Below are positions 6,489 to 14,807 of a DNA stretch of 22,300 nt, piece by piece. How positions within the stretch are numbered: position 1 is the stretch's first letter; every line of letters starts with the position of its first letter. Made by a program: the position numbers and the translations under genes. The DNA is taken from the NCBI GenBank assembly GCA_021802745.1, contig JAJZRK010000020.1, positions 1 to 22,300 of the forward strand, in the 5' to 3' direction. Source of the DNA: a bacterium (GTDB taxonomy: Bacteria; Gemmatimonadota; Gemmatimonadetes; Gemmatimonadales; Gemmatimonadaceae). The notes under the pieces were generated by a model, which was not told the origin of the DNA, did no database searches, and saw nothing but the letters and a program-made list of their open reading frames with translations.

Positions 6489-7733
6489 GTGGCCACCCGA
6501 CGCCCGCCCTCGTCCGCCACCCCGACCGTGAACCCGTTCGCCGGCGGCGGCATCGCCGTCGTCGGCGACGACTTTACCGACCGCGCCCCCGAACGGAAGG
6601 CCATCGCCGCCGCCCTGCGCACCCCGGGCGGCCATCTCCTGCTCGTCGGCCCGCGGCGCATCGGCAAGACGAGCCTGCTCCGCGCGGTGCAGCACGACGT
6701 GCGCGCGCGGAAAGGGCCGCCCGTGCTCTACCTCGACCTGTGGAGCGCCTCCACCATCGAGGACATGACGACCCGCCTTGCGCTCGAGGCCGCGGCCGTG
6801 CTCGGCCGCACGGGGACCGACCTGGTGAAGAAGCTGGCCCAGCGCCTGCAGTTCCGGCTCGAAGTCAGCACCCTCCCCGACGGACGGCTCGTACCCGTGC
6901 CGACCCTCGCGTTCCGCGAGGCGCCGCTCGACGAACAGCGCGCGCGCCTCGTGACGGCGCTCGACACGCTCGAGGCCCAGGCGAAAGCCCACCGCGTGCA
7001 CCTCGGCGTCATCCTCGACGAGTTCCAGGAGATCGAGCGGCTCGGGCGCGAGGCCGCGGACCACGCGTCGGTGAGCGCCATGCGGCAGGTGCGCGCCGCC
7101 GTCCAGCACCACCGGCACGTTTCATACGTCTTTGCCGGCTCCGACCGCGCCCTGATCGAACGGCTGAGCGACCCGAAGCATGGGCCGATGCACAACCTCG
7201 CGCGGCGCTACGAGATCGGCCCGCTCCCCGAGGCGCACTTCGCCGCGTGGATCGAGCACCGCTTTGCGGCGATGGGCGTCAACGCCAGCGGCTGCGGCCT
7301 GCCGATCATCGCGCTCGCCGGGCCGCGCACGCGCGACGTGCGCACCCTCGCCGAGAGCGCGGCCGACCGCGCGCGCGGGGCGCGGCGGCTGACGCCCGCC
7401 GCCCTCGACGCGCCGCTGCGCGACGTCGTGGCGCAGCGCGGTCCGCAGTACGACGCGCAGTGGAAGGACCTCACGCCACTCCAGCAGAACTGCCTGCGTG
7501 CCGTCGCCGCCGGCGAGCGCCGCCTCACGAGCGACGCGGTGCTCACCCGCTACGCGCTCGGCGACACGAGCCGCACCGCCAAGACGCTGGCAACGCTCAC
7601 CGACCGCGCGATCCTCGTGCGCGACGGCGCGCGCCACACCTTCGACGACCCGTTCTTCCGGGCGTGGGTCGTTGTCTCCGTGCTGCCCGACGTCGGCCTG
7701 CAGCTGCCGATCACGCACCTGCCGCCGGCGTAA
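6489..7733 (+). CDS. AAA/STAND-like ATPase (ATPase_2 type) with C-terminal winged helix
   Basis: A 414-residue P-loop ATPase of the 'archaeal ATPase'/ATPase_2 group. The N-terminus NPFAGGGIAVVGDDFTDRAPE is the usual lead-in to the P-loop. Walker A is GPRRIGKTS (54-62, Lys60). Walker B is VILDEFQ with Asp177 and Glu178, and a sensor-like YVFAGSDRAL follows. The region after about residue 325 (DLTPLQQNCLRAVAAG to FDDPFFRAWV) looks like the winged-helix domain common to this group. No nuclease, protease or transmembrane effector is fused to it. GTG 6489 follows GGAGG by only 4 nt. Family members include regulators, chaperone-like proteins and parts of defence systems; the role here is unknown. 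Its 3' end overlaps the convergent permease gene by 23 bases. Confidence 0.85.
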   Translation: MATRRPPSSATPTVNPFAGGGIAVVGDDFTDRAPERKAIAAALRTPGGHLLLVGPRRIGKTSLLRAVQHDVRARKGPPVLYLDLWSASTIEDMTTRLALEAAAVLGRTGTDLVKKLAQRLQFRLEVSTLPDGRLVPVPTLAFREAPLDEQRARLVTALDTLEAQAKAHRVHLGVILDEFQEIERLGREAADHASVSAMRQVRAAVQHHRHVSYVFAGSDRALIERLSDPKHGPMHNLARRYEIGPLPEAHFAAWIEHRFAAMGVNASGCGLPIIALAGPRTRDVRTLAESAADRARGARRLTPAALDAPLRDVVAQRGPQYDAQWKDLTPLQQNCLRAVAAGERRLTSDAVLTRYALGDTSRTAKTLATLTDRAILVRDGARHTFDDPFFRAWVVVSVLPDVGLQLPITHLPPA

Positions 7734-9213
7734 CACCGCCCGACGAGCGCCGCCGCGCCGCGGCGAGGATGCCGAACCCCGCGAGGTTCATCATCACCAC
7801 CACCGCCGTGATCTTGAGCCCGAACAGCCAGACGCTCTCCACCTGGATGATGGGGAAAACGGCGAGCGCGATGTACAGCAGGGTCATGAGCAGTCCCGAC
7901 AGCGCCGCCACGCGCAGCCAGCCGGGCGGGCGCGGCGTCACGCCGCGCAGGCCGATGAGCGGGATGGCGAACATCACCACGTACGTCAGCGCATAGAACA
8001 CGCCGCTCGCGTTGAACAGCAGCTGGAACGCCTCGGCCTGCCCGACGCCGATGAGGCTCAGCAGCGAGATGCTGAACGAGCAGATGCCGACAAGCACGAT
8101 GGAATTGACGGGGGTGCGGTACTTCGCGTGCAGCGTGCTGAACCAGGGTGGCAGCATGCGGTCCCAGCCGGCGACCATCGGCAGGCGCGTGACGGCGGTG
8201 AAGCTCACGCTCGCCTGCGCCACGCGCATGCCAAGCGTCATGAGTATGGCGATGGTCACGAGCGGCCCGGCGATGCCGAACGGGCCGAAGCCGGCGCGCA
8301 GCACCTGCGCGAGCGGGGCGATGAGGTCAATCTCGCCCTGCGGGATATACGCCACCACGGTGCTGGTGCCGAGCACGAACATGAGCGCGATGATCGGCGC
8401 GGCGATGAGCACCGAACGTCCTACCGCGCGCGACGGCGCCCGCGTCTCGCCGGCGAGGATGGCGATGTACTCGAAGCCGCCGAGCGCGCCGAAGCCGAGC
8501 TTGCCGAGGATGTTGAGGTTGTACAGCGTCACCGGCGGCACGCTCGTGCGCAGCGGGTGGTACTCCCGGAGCGTGCCGGTGACGAGGCCGAGCACGGGAA
8601 GCAGGAGAAGCGCGCCGAAGATGATGAGCATGAAGACGCCGCCGGTGTTGTGCACCCACTTGCCCACCGACAGCCCGATGGTGGAGGCGACGATCATCAG
8701 CGACAGGATGACGGCCGACGACAGCGCCACGAACGGCGTGCTGCTCGTCATCCATGCCGCGCTCGGCCCGATGGCGTACGACATGTACGTTGCCACCTGG
8801 AGGCCGATCTCCGACGTGAACACGATCACGTAGAGCCACAGGTTCCAGGCGAGCATGAAGCCGACGGTCTGGTTGAAGCCGAGCTTGGCCCACTGGTACA
8901 GCCCGCCCTCGAGCGGCATCAGCTTGTTGAGGTACATCACGACGACGGCGGACGGCAGGTAGAACAGCACGAGCGCGAGCACCCAGAAGACGACGTGCGA
9001 CGGCCCGAGCTTGCCGGCGACGCCGATCCAGGTGAGCCCGACGATGAAGAGGATCTGGGTGAGGGCGAGGTCGCGGACGCCGAGTTCCTTCTTCAGCTCG
9101 GCGCTGTGCTGCTGGACATCGGCCTCGGCGGCGGCGAGCTGGGCCGGGGGGGCCGCGCCGTTGCTGCCGTTGGCTGCCGCTCCGTCGGCGGCGTCGTGCC
9201 CGGTGTGCTTCAT
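7711..9213 (-). CDS. APC-superfamily amino acid permease
   Basis: A 500-residue polytopic inner-membrane transporter with about 12 hydrophobic segments after a hydrophilic N-terminus of about 45 residues rich in Ala, Gly and Asn. APC landmarks are ALTQILFIVGLTWIGVAG in helix 1, LPLEGGLYQW-like residues after helix 2 (PLEGGLYQWAKLGFN), GFGALGGFEYIAILAGE in the helix 6 region, and the GETRAPSRAVGRS loop. It probably imports an amino acid, or an amine or small peptide-derived product, with cation symport or exchange. ATG 9211-9213 overlaps the stop of the upstream M20 gene (ATGA), with GAGG 8 nt before it, so it is the last gene of the five-gene operon. A longer frame upstream is a shadow of the M20 gene. 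Substrate is inferred only from neighbours. Confidence 0.92.
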   Translation of the reverse strand: MKHTGHDAADGAAANGSNGAAPPAQLAAAEADVQQHSAELKKELGVRDLALTQILFIVGLTWIGVAGKLGPSHVVFWVLALVLFYLPSAVVVMYLNKLMPLEGGLYQWAKLGFNQTVGFMLAWNLWLYVIVFTSEIGLQVATYMSYAIGPSAAWMTSSTPFVALSSAVILSLMIVASTIGLSVGKWVHNTGGVFMLIIFGALLLLPVLGLVTGTLREYHPLRTSVPPVTLYNLNILGKLGFGALGGFEYIAILAGETRAPSRAVGRSVLIAAPIIALMFVLGTSTVVAYIPQGEIDLIAPLAQVLRAGFGPFGIAGPLVTIAILMTLGMRVAQASVSFTAVTRLPMVAGWDRMLPPWFSTLHAKYRTPVNSIVLVGICSFSISLLSLIGVGQAEAFQLLFNASGVFYALTYVVMFAIPLIGLRGVTPRPPGWLRVAALSGLLMTLLYIALAVFPIIQVESVWLFGLKITAVVVMMNLAGFGILAAARRRSSGGVTPAAGA

Positions 9214-10592
9214 GGTTGCACCTCGCCAAGCAGCTCCCAGTAGCGCGCCCACGCGGCCAGCCCTTCGTGCAGGCGGTTCACGCGGAAGAACTCGTTGGGC
9301 GCGTGGTAGTCCTCGTCGGACGTGGAGAACGAGAAGTAGACCGTGTCGATGCCCATGTGCCGGTTGAACAATTCCATGATCGGCACGGTGGCGCCCATGC
9401 GCACGACGAGCGGTGGCACGCCGTACACCGCCTGCAGGGCGTCGGCGGCGGCGCGCAGCGCAAAATGCTCGGTGGCGATGTGCGCCGCCGGCGTGCCGTG
9501 ATCGCCTGGAGTGACCGACAGCGTGGTTCCCGCCGGCACGTGCGCGATGAGGTGGCGCGTGATGAGCGCGACAATCTCGTCGGGATCCTGGTCGGGCACG
9601 AGACGACAGGTGATCTTGGCGTGCGCCTCGCAGGGGATGACGGTCTTCTGCCCCGGGCCCTGGTAGCCGCCCCACATGCCGTTGATCTCGAGCGTGGGGC
9701 GGGTCCACTGGCGTTCGAGCAGGGTGTAGCCCGCCTCGCCGAAGCCCGCCGGGGCGCCGACCTGCGCGAGGTACGTCGCTTCGTCAAATGGAATGGCGGC
9801 GATGGCGGCGCGCTCGGCGGCGCTGAGCTCGCGCACGCGGTCGTAGAAGCCGTCCACGGCGATGCGCCCGTCGGGGGTATGCAGCGAGGCGACGAGCTGC
9901 GCCATCGCGTGCAGGGGATTCGCGACGCTTCCGCCGTGGCGCCCCGAATGCAGGTCCTTGCCGGCGGCGGTCAGCGTGAAGTTGAGCCCGGCGAGCCCGC
10001 GGCTCGCCACCGTCAGCGACGGTTCAGTGGGGCGCCACATGGCGCCGTCGGCGGAGATGACGAGGTCGGCCTTCAGCAGTTCCTTGTGTGCGGCGATGAA
10101 GCCGTCGAGCGACGGACTGCCAATCTCCTCCTCGCCTTCGATCATGAACTTCACGTTGATCGGCAGCGCGTGCGCCACCGCAAAGAATGCCTCGGCCACC
10201 TTGATGGGGATCAGCACCGGCCCCTTGTCGTCGGAGACGCCGCGCGCGTACAGGCGGCCGTCGCGCACCGTGGGTGTGAACGGCGGCGTCTGCCATTTGT
10301 CGAGCGGGTCGGGCGGCTGCACGTCGTAGTGGCCGTAGACCAGCACCGTCAGCTTGCCCGGGGCGCCGAGCCATTCGCCGTAGATCACCGGGTTGCGGGC
10401 GGTGGCGATGGTGCGCACCGCGAGCGGGCCGGCAGCGGCGAGCTGCGTGGCGACCCACTGCGCGGCCGCCGTCATGTCGGCGGCGTGCGCGGGGTCGGTG
10501 CTTACGCTGGGAATGGAGGCGAACTCGACCAGTTGGCCGAGAATGTCATCGTGGCGCGCCTCGAGGTGCGCCAGCACCCGTGCGTTGGTCAT
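9210..10592 (-). CDS. M20-family dipeptidase / metallohydrolase, cytoplasmic
   Basis: A 460-residue M20 zinc peptidase without a signal peptide, of the CNDP-like/PepV-like dipeptidase type. Metal-site motifs are VLVYGHYDVQPPDP (His88, Asp90), YARGVSDDKGP (Asp121/122), EGEEEIGS (Glu154-156) and a C-terminal DEDYHAPNE. The lid domain carries KDLHSGRHGGSVANP, typical of this subgroup. The spacing from the first motif to the last and the total length match family norms. It should hydrolyse a dipeptide or N-acyl/carbamoyl amino acid in the cytoplasm. ATG 10590-10592 directly abuts the stop of the SDR gene, and its own stop overlaps the permease start by 4 nt. This is strong evidence for one transcript. 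No strong ribosome site is visible, so translational coupling is likely. Confidence 0.94.
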   Translation of the reverse strand: MTNARVLAHLEARHDDILGQLVEFASIPSVSTDPAHAADMTAAAQWVATQLAAAGPLAVRTIATARNPVIYGEWLGAPGKLTVLVYGHYDVQPPDPLDKWQTPPFTPTVRDGRLYARGVSDDKGPVLIPIKVAEAFFAVAHALPINVKFMIEGEEEIGSPSLDGFIAAHKELLKADLVISADGAMWRPTEPSLTVASRGLAGLNFTLTAAGKDLHSGRHGGSVANPLHAMAQLVASLHTPDGRIAVDGFYDRVRELSAAERAAIAAIPFDEATYLAQVGAPAGFGEAGYTLLERQWTRPTLEINGMWGGYQGPGQKTVIPCEAHAKITCRLVPDQDPDEIVALITRHLIAHVPAGTTLSVTPGDHGTPAAHIATEHFALRAAADALQAVYGVPPLVVRMGATVPIMELFNRHMGIDTVYFSFSTSDEDYHAPNEFFRVNRLHEGLAAWARYWELLGEVQP

Positions 10593-11357
10593 CTATCGGC
10601 CGCCGTCTATGGAGAGCACCTGCCCGCTGATCCAGTTTGCCGCATCGGAGGCGAAGAAGAGCACGCCGCTGGCGATGTCTTCGGGCGTGCCGAGCCGCTT
10701 GAGCGCGATCCGTTCAATGAGTGCGCGCTGGCCTTCTTCGCCGTAAGAATCCCACTGGCGCTCGGTGGACGGGTTGGCCCGCACGAAGCCCGGCGCGATG
10801 TTGTTGACCGTGATGCCCCACGGCCCCAGCTCGTGCGCGAGCTGGCGGGTGAGCCCGATCTGCGCGGCCTTGGCCGACGCGTATGCCTGGATGCCCGTGA
10901 GACTGATGCCGAGTCCAGCGCCGCTCGAGATGTTCACGATGCGGCCGTAGCGCTGGGCCTTCATGGCCGGGGCGACGGCCTGCGCCATGTAGAATGCCCC
11001 GGTGACGTTGACGTCGAAGATGGACTGCCATTCGGCCGGCGTGATCTCCTCGAGCGGCCGTCCGACCTGTCCGAGCACGCCTCCCGCGTTGTTCACGAGG
11101 ATGTGCACGCCCCCCGCCGCGACCGCCTCGGCGACGAACGCGTCCACGGCGCGCTTGTCGCGCACGTCCACGGTGCGCGTGGTGCATGCGCCGTGCGTCT
11201 CGCGGCAGAGCCGCTGCGTTTCAGGGAGTTCGTCACTGAGCACGTCACAAGCCCAGACGTGCGCGCCGCGGCGCGCGAAGGCCAGGCTGATGGCGCGCCC
11301 GAAGCCGTGCGCGGCGCCGGTGACGATGACGGTCTTGCCCGTGAAGTCCGCGTTCAT
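10593..11357 (-). CDS. Short-chain dehydrogenase/reductase (SDR), FabG-like
   Basis: A classical 254-residue SDR that uses NAD(P)(H) to oxidise an alcohol or reduce a carbonyl. The cofactor motif is TGAAHGFG (13-20), NNAG is at 89-92, the structural Asn is N117 (in DVNVTG), and the catalytic residues are Ser144/145, Tyr159 and Lys163 (YASAK). An Asp at the end of beta-2 (CDVLSD) suggests preference for NAD(H). The C-terminal ISGQVLSIDGG is typical. ATG 11355-11357 overlaps the stop of the upstream ketopantoate-reductase-like gene (ATGA). The substrate is unknown; context suggests an intermediate in breakdown of a small amide or peptide-like compound. Confidence 0.95.
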   Translation of the reverse strand: MNADFTGKTVIVTGAAHGFGRAISLAFARRGAHVWACDVLSDELPETQRLCRETHGACTTRTVDVRDKRAVDAFVAEAVAAGGVHILVNNAGGVLGQVGRPLEEITPAEWQSIFDVNVTGAFYMAQAVAPAMKAQRYGRIVNISSGAGLGISLTGIQAYASAKAAQIGLTRQLAHELGPWGITVNNIAPGFVRANPSTERQWDSYGEEGQRALIERIALKRLGTPEDIASGVLFFASDAANWISGQVLSIDGGR

Positions 11358-12382
11358 CTGCTGCTCGTGGTGGTGAGAAGTGCGGCGAGCGCATCGAGCG
11401 TGTCGAGCGACTGCAGCCGCACGCCGTTCTCGATGTCGTGAATGAGGGCGACGAGGCGGGCCGTCAGCGGCGTCGGCACGCCCGCCTCCGCGCCGAGCGA
11501 GACCACGAGGCCCAGCTGGGCATCCACCTCGGTGCGCCGCCTGCGCACGGCGAGGTCGCGCCAGATGCCGCTGTGCGTCTTGGCCGAGCGCCGGTTGTGC
11601 GCCACCAGCGCGTCGAGCGAGCGCACGGCGGCGTCGCGCGGTGCGTCGGGGAGGTAGGCGGACGGATCGAACCCGTCAAACCCCTCGGTGGTGATGCCGC
11701 GAGCCGTGGCGACGGCGAGAATCTCCCGGGCCAGCGCGATGTACACGCCGCGATACGCCGGCATGGCGAGCGCGTCGGCGATGGACTCGTTAGTCAGCGC
11801 AGTGGCGAAGAGCATGGCGCCGTACGCTTCCTTGCCCCACAGGAAGCCCCAGATGTTGGGCGTGATGATGGCGCGATCGTCGAAGTCGAGCCAGGCGCGG
11901 TGAATGTCGCGGACGCGCGGCGTGTCGCGGCCGTCCGTCTCGCCGAGCACGACCGCGGCACGGCTGCCGTGGAGTATGACGCCCGGCTCCAGGTAGTCGG
12001 CGCCGAAGTTCACGAAGGCGCCGACCGTGCGCTCGGCGCCGACGATGCGCGCGATGGCGAGTTCGTTGAGGCCGTTCTGCGCGGAGACCACGCACCCCGT
12101 GGGGCTGAGGTGCGGGAGGAGTGCCCGCGCGGCGATTTCGGTGTGCTGCGCCTTGGTGGCGAGCACGATGGTGTCCCACGTGCCAGCCACCGTGTCGGGC
12201 GTGAAGGCGGGGAGCCGCTGCGTGAACTCTGCAACCGGGCCCGTTAGGCGCAGGCCGTCGCGGTTGATCGCCGCGACGTGCTCCGCGACGACATCCACGA
12301 GGGTCACGTCGTGGCCGGCGCGCGCGAGGTGCGCGCCCATCGTGCCGCCGATCGCACCCGCACCCCAAAAGAGGCATCGCAT
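11354..12382 (-). CDS. 2-dehydropantoate 2-reductase (PanE/ApbA)-family oxidoreductase
   Basis: A 342-residue protein with the ketopantoate reductase fold. The NADP-binding glycine motif GAGAIGG is at 7-13, ATKAQH carries the expected active-site Lys77, AQNGLNE holds Asn103, and the catalytic lysine lies in WGKEAYGA (Lys184). The C-terminal helical domain runs from about residue 175. ATG 12380-12382 is chosen because the cofactor-binding beta strand starts immediately (MRCLFWGAG). A longer frame adds 11 residues with no support. It lies 14 nt after the creatininase-family gene and overlaps the SDR gene by 4 nt. Given the catabolic operon, it may act on another 2-oxo acid rather than in pantothenate synthesis; this is inference, so no gene symbol is given. 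Confidence 0.88.
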   Translation of the reverse strand: MRCLFWGAGAIGGTMGAHLARAGHDVTLVDVVAEHVAAINRDGLRLTGPVAEFTQRLPAFTPDTVAGTWDTIVLATKAQHTEIAARALLPHLSPTGCVVSAQNGLNELAIARIVGAERTVGAFVNFGADYLEPGVILHGSRAAVVLGETDGRDTPRVRDIHRAWLDFDDRAIITPNIWGFLWGKEAYGAMLFATALTNESIADALAMPAYRGVYIALAREILAVATARGITTEGFDGFDPSAYLPDAPRDAAVRSLDALVAHNRRSAKTHSGIWRDLAVRRRRTEVDAQLGLVVSLGAEAGVPTPLTARLVALIHDIENGVRLQSLDTLDALAALLTTTSSR

Positions 12383-12396
12383 GGTCGTCTCGTTGG

Positions 12397-13107
12397 CTAG
12401 GCGGGATCGCCCCACGACCCCGTGAGCAGGGCGCGGGTTTCTTCAACGGCCACCTGCCAGAGGGCGAGCAGCTCCTCGTCCGGCCGCTGATAGAAGCCGC
12501 CATAGTTGCCGTCGCCGAGGTACTTGCGCAGGGAACCCGGGTCGAGGGCGCGCACGCGCGCGAGGTCCACCATCGGCCGCTGCGCAGCCGGCATCGCCAC
12601 GCCGGCGAGGCGCGTCCAGGGGAAGTTCTCCATCCACGAGCCGTGCGACGCCACCGGGTCGATCTCCTGCACCTTGGCCCAGGTGCGCGGCGCGTTCCAC
12701 CAGTTGTGGAAGAGGACGCGGCAGGCGGGGTGGTCGGCGCCCCACTCCTGCGCGAACTGCTGCACGGCGCCGTTGCCGCCGTGTCCGTTGACGATCAGGA
12801 TGCGGCGAAAGCCGCTGTGCGCCATGCTGTCGAGAATGTCGCGCACCACGTGCAGGTGCGTTTCCACCTTCAGCGAAATGGAGCCGGGAAACTCGCGAAA
12901 GTAGGGCGTGACCCCGTATGGAAGCACGGGGAAGACCGGCACGCCGAGTGGCTCGGCGGCTTCGGCGGCCACGCGCTCGGGGAGAATGGCGTCCACCGTG
13001 AGCCGCAGGTGGCTGTGCTGCTCGGTGCTGCCGAGCGGGAGGACGGCGCGATCGTCGCGCGCCAGGTACTCCTCCACCTGCATCCAGTTCATGTCGCTGA
13101 TACGCAC
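12397..13107 (-). CDS. Creatininase-family metal-dependent amidohydrolase
   Basis: A 236-residue member of the creatinine amidohydrolase family, enzymes that open cyclic or linear amides with a two-metal centre. The first motif is LPLGSTEQHSHLRLTVDAI with Glu29, His31 and Asp39 as metal ligands. FPGSISLKVETHLHV and NGHGGN (107-112, His109) follow. The usual HAGEFETS block is diverged to HGSWMENFPWT, with Glu160 as candidate ligand. This suggests a non-standard substrate. The preferred start is GTG 13105-13107, with GAGGG 8 nt upstream. ATG 13090-13092 is an alternative five codons in. It is the first gene of the minus-strand operon and divergent from the exported M20D gene. True creatininase activity is not implied: the family also includes MftE-like and formamide-type enzymes. 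Confidence 0.88.
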   Translation of the reverse strand: MRISDMNWMQVEEYLARDDRAVLPLGSTEQHSHLRLTVDAILPERVAAEAAEPLGVPVFPVLPYGVTPYFREFPGSISLKVETHLHVVRDILDSMAHSGFRRILIVNGHGGNGAVQQFAQEWGADHPACRVLFHNWWNAPRTWAKVQEIDPVASHGSWMENFPWTRLAGVAMPAAQRPMVDLARVRALDPGSLRKYLGDGNYGGFYQRPDEELLALWQVAVEETRALLTGSWGDPA

Positions 13108-13206
13108 GTTCGTGGCCCTCGGCGGATGAAGTCCCCATGGCAGACGACAAAACATGCGGCGGCGGGGAGCCAGGCGCCACGATCGGGGGTCACGTGAGGG
13201 TCCCGT

Positions 13207-13234
13207 TTGACGTCGCCGCGTGACGGCGTAGACT
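13207..13234 (+). promoter_or_regulatory. Probable promoter of the exported M20D gene
   Basis: TTGACG (13207-13212) and TAGACT (13229-13234) are spaced 16 nt apart, matching five of six and four of six consensus bases. They end 29 nt before the GTG start. The palindrome TCACGTGA (13190-13197) lies just upstream and could be an operator. Confidence 0.5.
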
Positions 13235-13263
13235 TGAGGCGTCCGTTCCTCATGGAGCCCCAC

Positions 13264-14715
13264 GTGAAGCCGCCTCGCACTGTCGGTCGCCTGGTTCTCG
13301 CGGCGAGCTGCGCCGCGTTCATTCCCCTCGCCGCGCTCTCGGCGCAGGACACGCCCACCGAACGCGCCGCCGCCAAGGATGTGCTGCGCAAGATGTCGGA
13401 GCTGCAGGCGCAGCTGGGCGTGCCGGCGCTCGTGGCGCGGCTTGCGGCGCCGAACCCCGCGCGTGACGCGGTGGCCGCGCGCGCCAAGGCGCTGATGGAG
13501 AGCGAGCTCCTGGCGATGGCCGACGACATCACGCGGCATCCCGAGGTGGGCTTCAAGGAGGAACGCTCGGTGCGCATCCTCACCGAGTACTTGAAGGCGC
13601 ACGACTTCGACGTGCAGCTGGGCGTCGCGGGGCTCCCCACCGCGTTCGTGGCGCGCTACACGAAGGGGACCGCCGGGCCCAACCTCGGCGTGATCCTCGA
13701 GTACGACGCCCTGCGTGGGACCAAGGGCGACTTCCACGGCGACCAGCACAGCGCGCAGGGCCCCGTGGGCATGGCGGCGGCCATCGCGACCGCGGAGTTC
13801 CTCACACGCACGAAGACGCCAGGCACCGTGACGGTGTATGGCACGCCCGCCGAGGAGATGATGCCGCCCGCGTCGAAGGCGCAGATGCACGCGGCCGGTG
13901 TGTTCAACGGCGCCGACATCATCGTGCGCTCGCACTCGAGCACGGCCACGCAACGGCCGGCGCCCGGCTTTGGCTCGTGCTGCCTGAACATTGATGCCGT
14001 GCGCTACACCTTCAGCGGGGCGCCGGCGCACCAGATGCTGCCGTGGGACGGGCGCGACGCGCTGACCGGCGTCATCGAGCTGTTCAACAACATTGACGCC
14101 ATTCGCCGCGTGATGCGCCCGGAGGCGCGGATTCAGGGGATCATCACCGAAGGGGGGAAGGCGCCGAACGTCGTGCCCGACCGCGCCGTCGCCGAGTTCT
14201 ACATCCGGTATCCCGACGAGGTGTACCTGACGCAGGTGCGCGACATGGTGGACAATGCGGCGCGGGCCGCGGCGCTGGCCACGGGGACCAAGGTGAAGAT
14301 CGAGGGCACGTCGGGCGCGCGCGACGGCGTGTCGGCGTCCACCATCAACGAGCTGGCCTTCGCCTATCTCAAGAAATACGGCGGCGGCAAGGTGGAAGAG
14401 CTGCCGGGCAAGCCGCAGGGGTTCGAGGAGACGGGGACCGTGTCGCGCGACATCCCCGGCGCCGGCTTCTCGGCGTACTCATCCACCGGCACGTACCACA
14501 CCTACGAGATGCTGGCCGACGCGCTTGGCCCCGTGGGGCATGCCGGGTTCGTGGTGGATGCGCAGGCGATGGCGGCGCTGCTCTATGATTTTGCCACGCG
14601 CGCCGATTATCGCGCCCTCGTGAAGAAGGAGTTCGAGGGGACGAAGGCGCTGTTTGGCGAGTACATCGCCGCGCTCGGGCCGGCGTATCCGAAGCCGGTG
14701 GTGAAGGACCCGTAG
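13264..14715 (+). CDS. Exported M20D-family amidohydrolase (AbgB-like)
   Basis: A 483-residue secreted metallo-amidohydrolase similar to p-aminobenzoyl-glutamate hydrolase subunit B and related N-acyl-amino-acid hydrolases. Family features are ADDITRHPEVGFKEERSV, EYDALRGTKG, PAEEMMPPASKAQM (Glu197/198), RSHSSTAT (His224) and FSGAPAHQMLPWDGRDAL in the lid domain. In M20D the metal motif is usually H-G/A-C-G-H; here it is HGDQH (158-162), with Asp replacing the bridging Cys. GTG 13264 is chosen over ATG 13252. GGAG (13254-13257) is then 6 nt upstream, and the signal peptide starts cleanly with KPPRTVGR and ends LAALSAQD. The frame from 13207 has no such support. It is likely transcribed alone, or with the following pepO-like gene 92 nt downstream. 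Confidence 0.92.
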   Translation: MKPPRTVGRLVLAASCAAFIPLAALSAQDTPTERAAAKDVLRKMSELQAQLGVPALVARLAAPNPARDAVAARAKALMESELLAMADDITRHPEVGFKEERSVRILTEYLKAHDFDVQLGVAGLPTAFVARYTKGTAGPNLGVILEYDALRGTKGDFHGDQHSAQGPVGMAAAIATAEFLTRTKTPGTVTVYGTPAEEMMPPASKAQMHAAGVFNGADIIVRSHSSTATQRPAPGFGSCCLNIDAVRYTFSGAPAHQMLPWDGRDALTGVIELFNNIDAIRRVMRPEARIQGIITEGGKAPNVVPDRAVAEFYIRYPDEVYLTQVRDMVDNAARAAALATGTKVKIEGTSGARDGVSASTINELAFAYLKKYGGGKVEELPGKPQGFEETGTVSRDIPGAGFSAYSSTGTYHTYEMLADALGPVGHAGFVVDAQAMAALLYDFATRADYRALVKKEFEGTKALFGEYIAALGPAYPKPVVKDP

Positions 14716-14807
14716 GGGGCGCGCCCGGGCGGGCCGCCACGCGGTCCGCTTGTCGCCGCGGGCCGTTCCGTGCAACGTAGGGGATGCCCCTTGCTGAGGA
14801 ATCGCCA

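Noticed and set aside
4344..7118. 924-codon minus-strand open frame
   Set aside because: Runs antisense through both the CocE-like and the ATPase genes; composition is His/Arg/Val-rich with no domain, so it is a GC-driven shadow.
9216..11441. 741-codon plus-strand open frame
   Set aside because: Antisense of the M20 and SDR genes of the minus operon; no start signal or recognisable motif.
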